Positions 5,851-6,330 of a stretch of DNA of 6,330 nt are shown piece by piece. Source of the DNA: Gammaproteobacteria bacterium (GTDB lineage: Bacteria; Pseudomonadota; Gammaproteobacteria; Pseudomonadales; Pseudohongiellaceae); contig JAESUT010000187.1 of assembly GCA_016762995.1 (NCBI GenBank), positions 1 to 6,330 of the forward strand, given 5' to 3'. Below the pieces are notes generated by a model, which was not told the DNA's origin, did not search any database, and was given only the letters and a program-made list of their open reading frames with translations. The position numbers and the translations under genes were made by a program. Numbering within the stretch: the first letter of the stretch is position 1; the number at the start of each line of letters is the position of its first letter.

Positions 5851-5898
5851 GCGCCAGAAAAACATCGCCACAACTGCGAATCACAGCAAAGCTGGCGC
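5851..5898 (-). repeat. 7-bp inverted repeat directly after dcd
   Basis: GCGCCAG (minus, 5898-5892) begins at the base after the dcd stop and is matched by CTGGCGC (5857-5851), enclosing 34 bases that can form a smaller TCGC/GCGA hairpin. No T run follows directly, so it is not a classic intrinsic terminator. A further CTGGCG at 5817-5812 is followed at once by T7, and could pair with the same upstream arm as an alternative, longer-range terminator-like structure. A stabilising 3' structure for dcd mRNA is equally possible. Confidence 0.35.
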
Positions 5899-6330
5899 TC
5901 AGGCTTTCGGAGGCGTAACACCGGTCTGACCCATGTATTTTCCACCGCGCTGCTTATAGGTAACTTCACACTGTTCGTCAGATTGATAGAACAACATCTG
6001 TGCTACCCCCTCATTGGCGTAAATCTTGGCGGGCAAGGGAGTGGTATTGGAGAATTCGAGGGTGACATGCCCTTCCCACTCAGGCTCCAACGGCGTGACA
6101 TTAACAATGATGCCACAGCGAGCATAGGTCGACTTGCCCAAACAAATAGTCAACACATCTTTCGGGATGCGAAAATATTCTATAGTCCTTGCTAGCGCAA
6201 AGGAGTTGGGCGGAATTACGCAGAAAGGCTCATCGATCGAGATAAAACTGGATTCATCAAAATTCTTTGGGTCCACTACGCTGGTTGTGTGTACATTCGT
6301 AAAAATTTTGAATTCAGTGGCGCAGCGCAC
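5899..6330 (-). CDS. dcd: dCTP deaminase Dcd, 5' end cut by window edge
   Basis: Dcd hydrolyses dCTP to dUTP and ammonia, feeding dUMP and thymidylate synthesis in the cytoplasm; it acts as a homotrimer of the dUTPase-like fold. The visible 143 codons end at TGA 5899-5901. The family is about 188 residues in Pseudomonas, so roughly 45 N-terminal residues lie beyond the right edge; the GTG at the edge is an internal Val codon (family context DVRCAxEFK), not a start. Seen: VDPKNFDE at 19-26, [18 protein letters not shown], the substrate-binding GKSTYARCG at 65-73, [17 protein letters not shown] with the catalytic Glu at about 92, [10 protein letters not shown], and GGKYMGQTG at the C-terminus. 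It is the long gammaproteobacterial/Pseudomonas type, distinct from the E. coli type. Nothing suggests a fused dUTPase activity. Confidence 0.96.
   Translation of the reverse strand: MRCATEFKIFTNVHTTSVVDPKNFDESSFISIDEPFCVIPPNSFALARTIEYFRIPKDVLTICLGKSTYARCGIIVNVTPLEPEWEGHVTLEFSNTTPLPAKIYANEGVAQMLFYQSDEQCEVTYKQRGGKYMGQTGVTPPKA

Larger units (their letters stand above)
5276..5898. other. 623-bp gap between dcd and fliA with no confident gene
   Basis: No protein family was recognised on either strand. The middle part (about 5460-5680) is AT-rich compared with the flanking genes. On the minus strand two open stretches stand out: a 53-codon frame with ATG at 5454 ending at 5293, without a well-placed ribosome site, and a 62-codon frame 5802-5614 that lacks a usable start. 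On the plus strand two short frames (5263-5502 and 5453-5650) look like chance openings. The gap also holds small palindromes, including CATGCC-TT-GGCATG at 5452-5465 followed by a T7 run on the plus strand, and CGTTA...TAACG at 5545-5561. It may hold fliA regulatory DNA, a small RNA or remnants of a lost gene. Confidence 0.6.

Noticed and set aside
5276..5898. tRNA, tmRNA, 4.5S RNA or cyclic-di-GMP riboswitch in the gap
   Set aside because: No T-loop/acceptor pairing, tmRNA ends, SRP core or GEMM-type conserved core was found on either strand by eye.

Overview
The window looks like chromosomal DNA from a gammaproteobacterium of the Pseudomonas/Cellvibrio/marine-oligotroph type. The FliA and Dcd proteins are close in motif detail to Pseudomonas-type homologues, and the c-type cytochrome maturation genes are in the usual gammaproteobacterial order (System I, ccm). 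Genus cannot be fixed by eye. All recognisable genes lie on the minus strand, so transcription runs from high to low coordinates.

Layout from right to left along transcription: (1) the 3' three quarters of dcd (dCTP deaminase), cut by the right edge; (2) a gene-poor gap of about 620 bp (5276-5898) with a 7-bp inverted repeat just after dcd, AT-rich stretches, and a tandem 8-bp direct repeat next to a possible fliA promoter; (3) fliA, an intact flagellar sigma-28 gene; (4) a 103-bp spacer with a perfect TATAAT -10 box; (5) ccmA, ccmB, ccmC, ccmD, ccmE and the first 477 codons of ccmF, which leaves by the left edge. The rest of ccmF, and presumably ccmG, ccmH and ccmI, would lie beyond position 1.

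How the genes work together: CcmA (ATPase) and CcmB form the ABC part that acts with CcmC and CcmD to load heme onto the periplasmic chaperone CcmE and release it. CcmF (with CcmH) then reduces the heme and ligates it to apocytochrome c. FliA directs RNA polymerase to late flagellar and chemotaxis promoters, and Dcd makes dUTP for thymidylate synthesis. Neither is functionally tied to ccm. In Pseudomonas-like relatives, however, fliA and ccmA bracket a chemotaxis gene block, so their direct adjacency here suggests loss or relocation of that block.

The most notable point is that three heme-handling proteins (CcmC, CcmE, CcmF) all depart from nearly invariant signature residues, while the key heme-ligand histidines that can be checked are kept at the expected positions. 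This reads as a divergent but working ccm lineage rather than decay. No mobile element, CRISPR array, tRNA or rRNA was seen.
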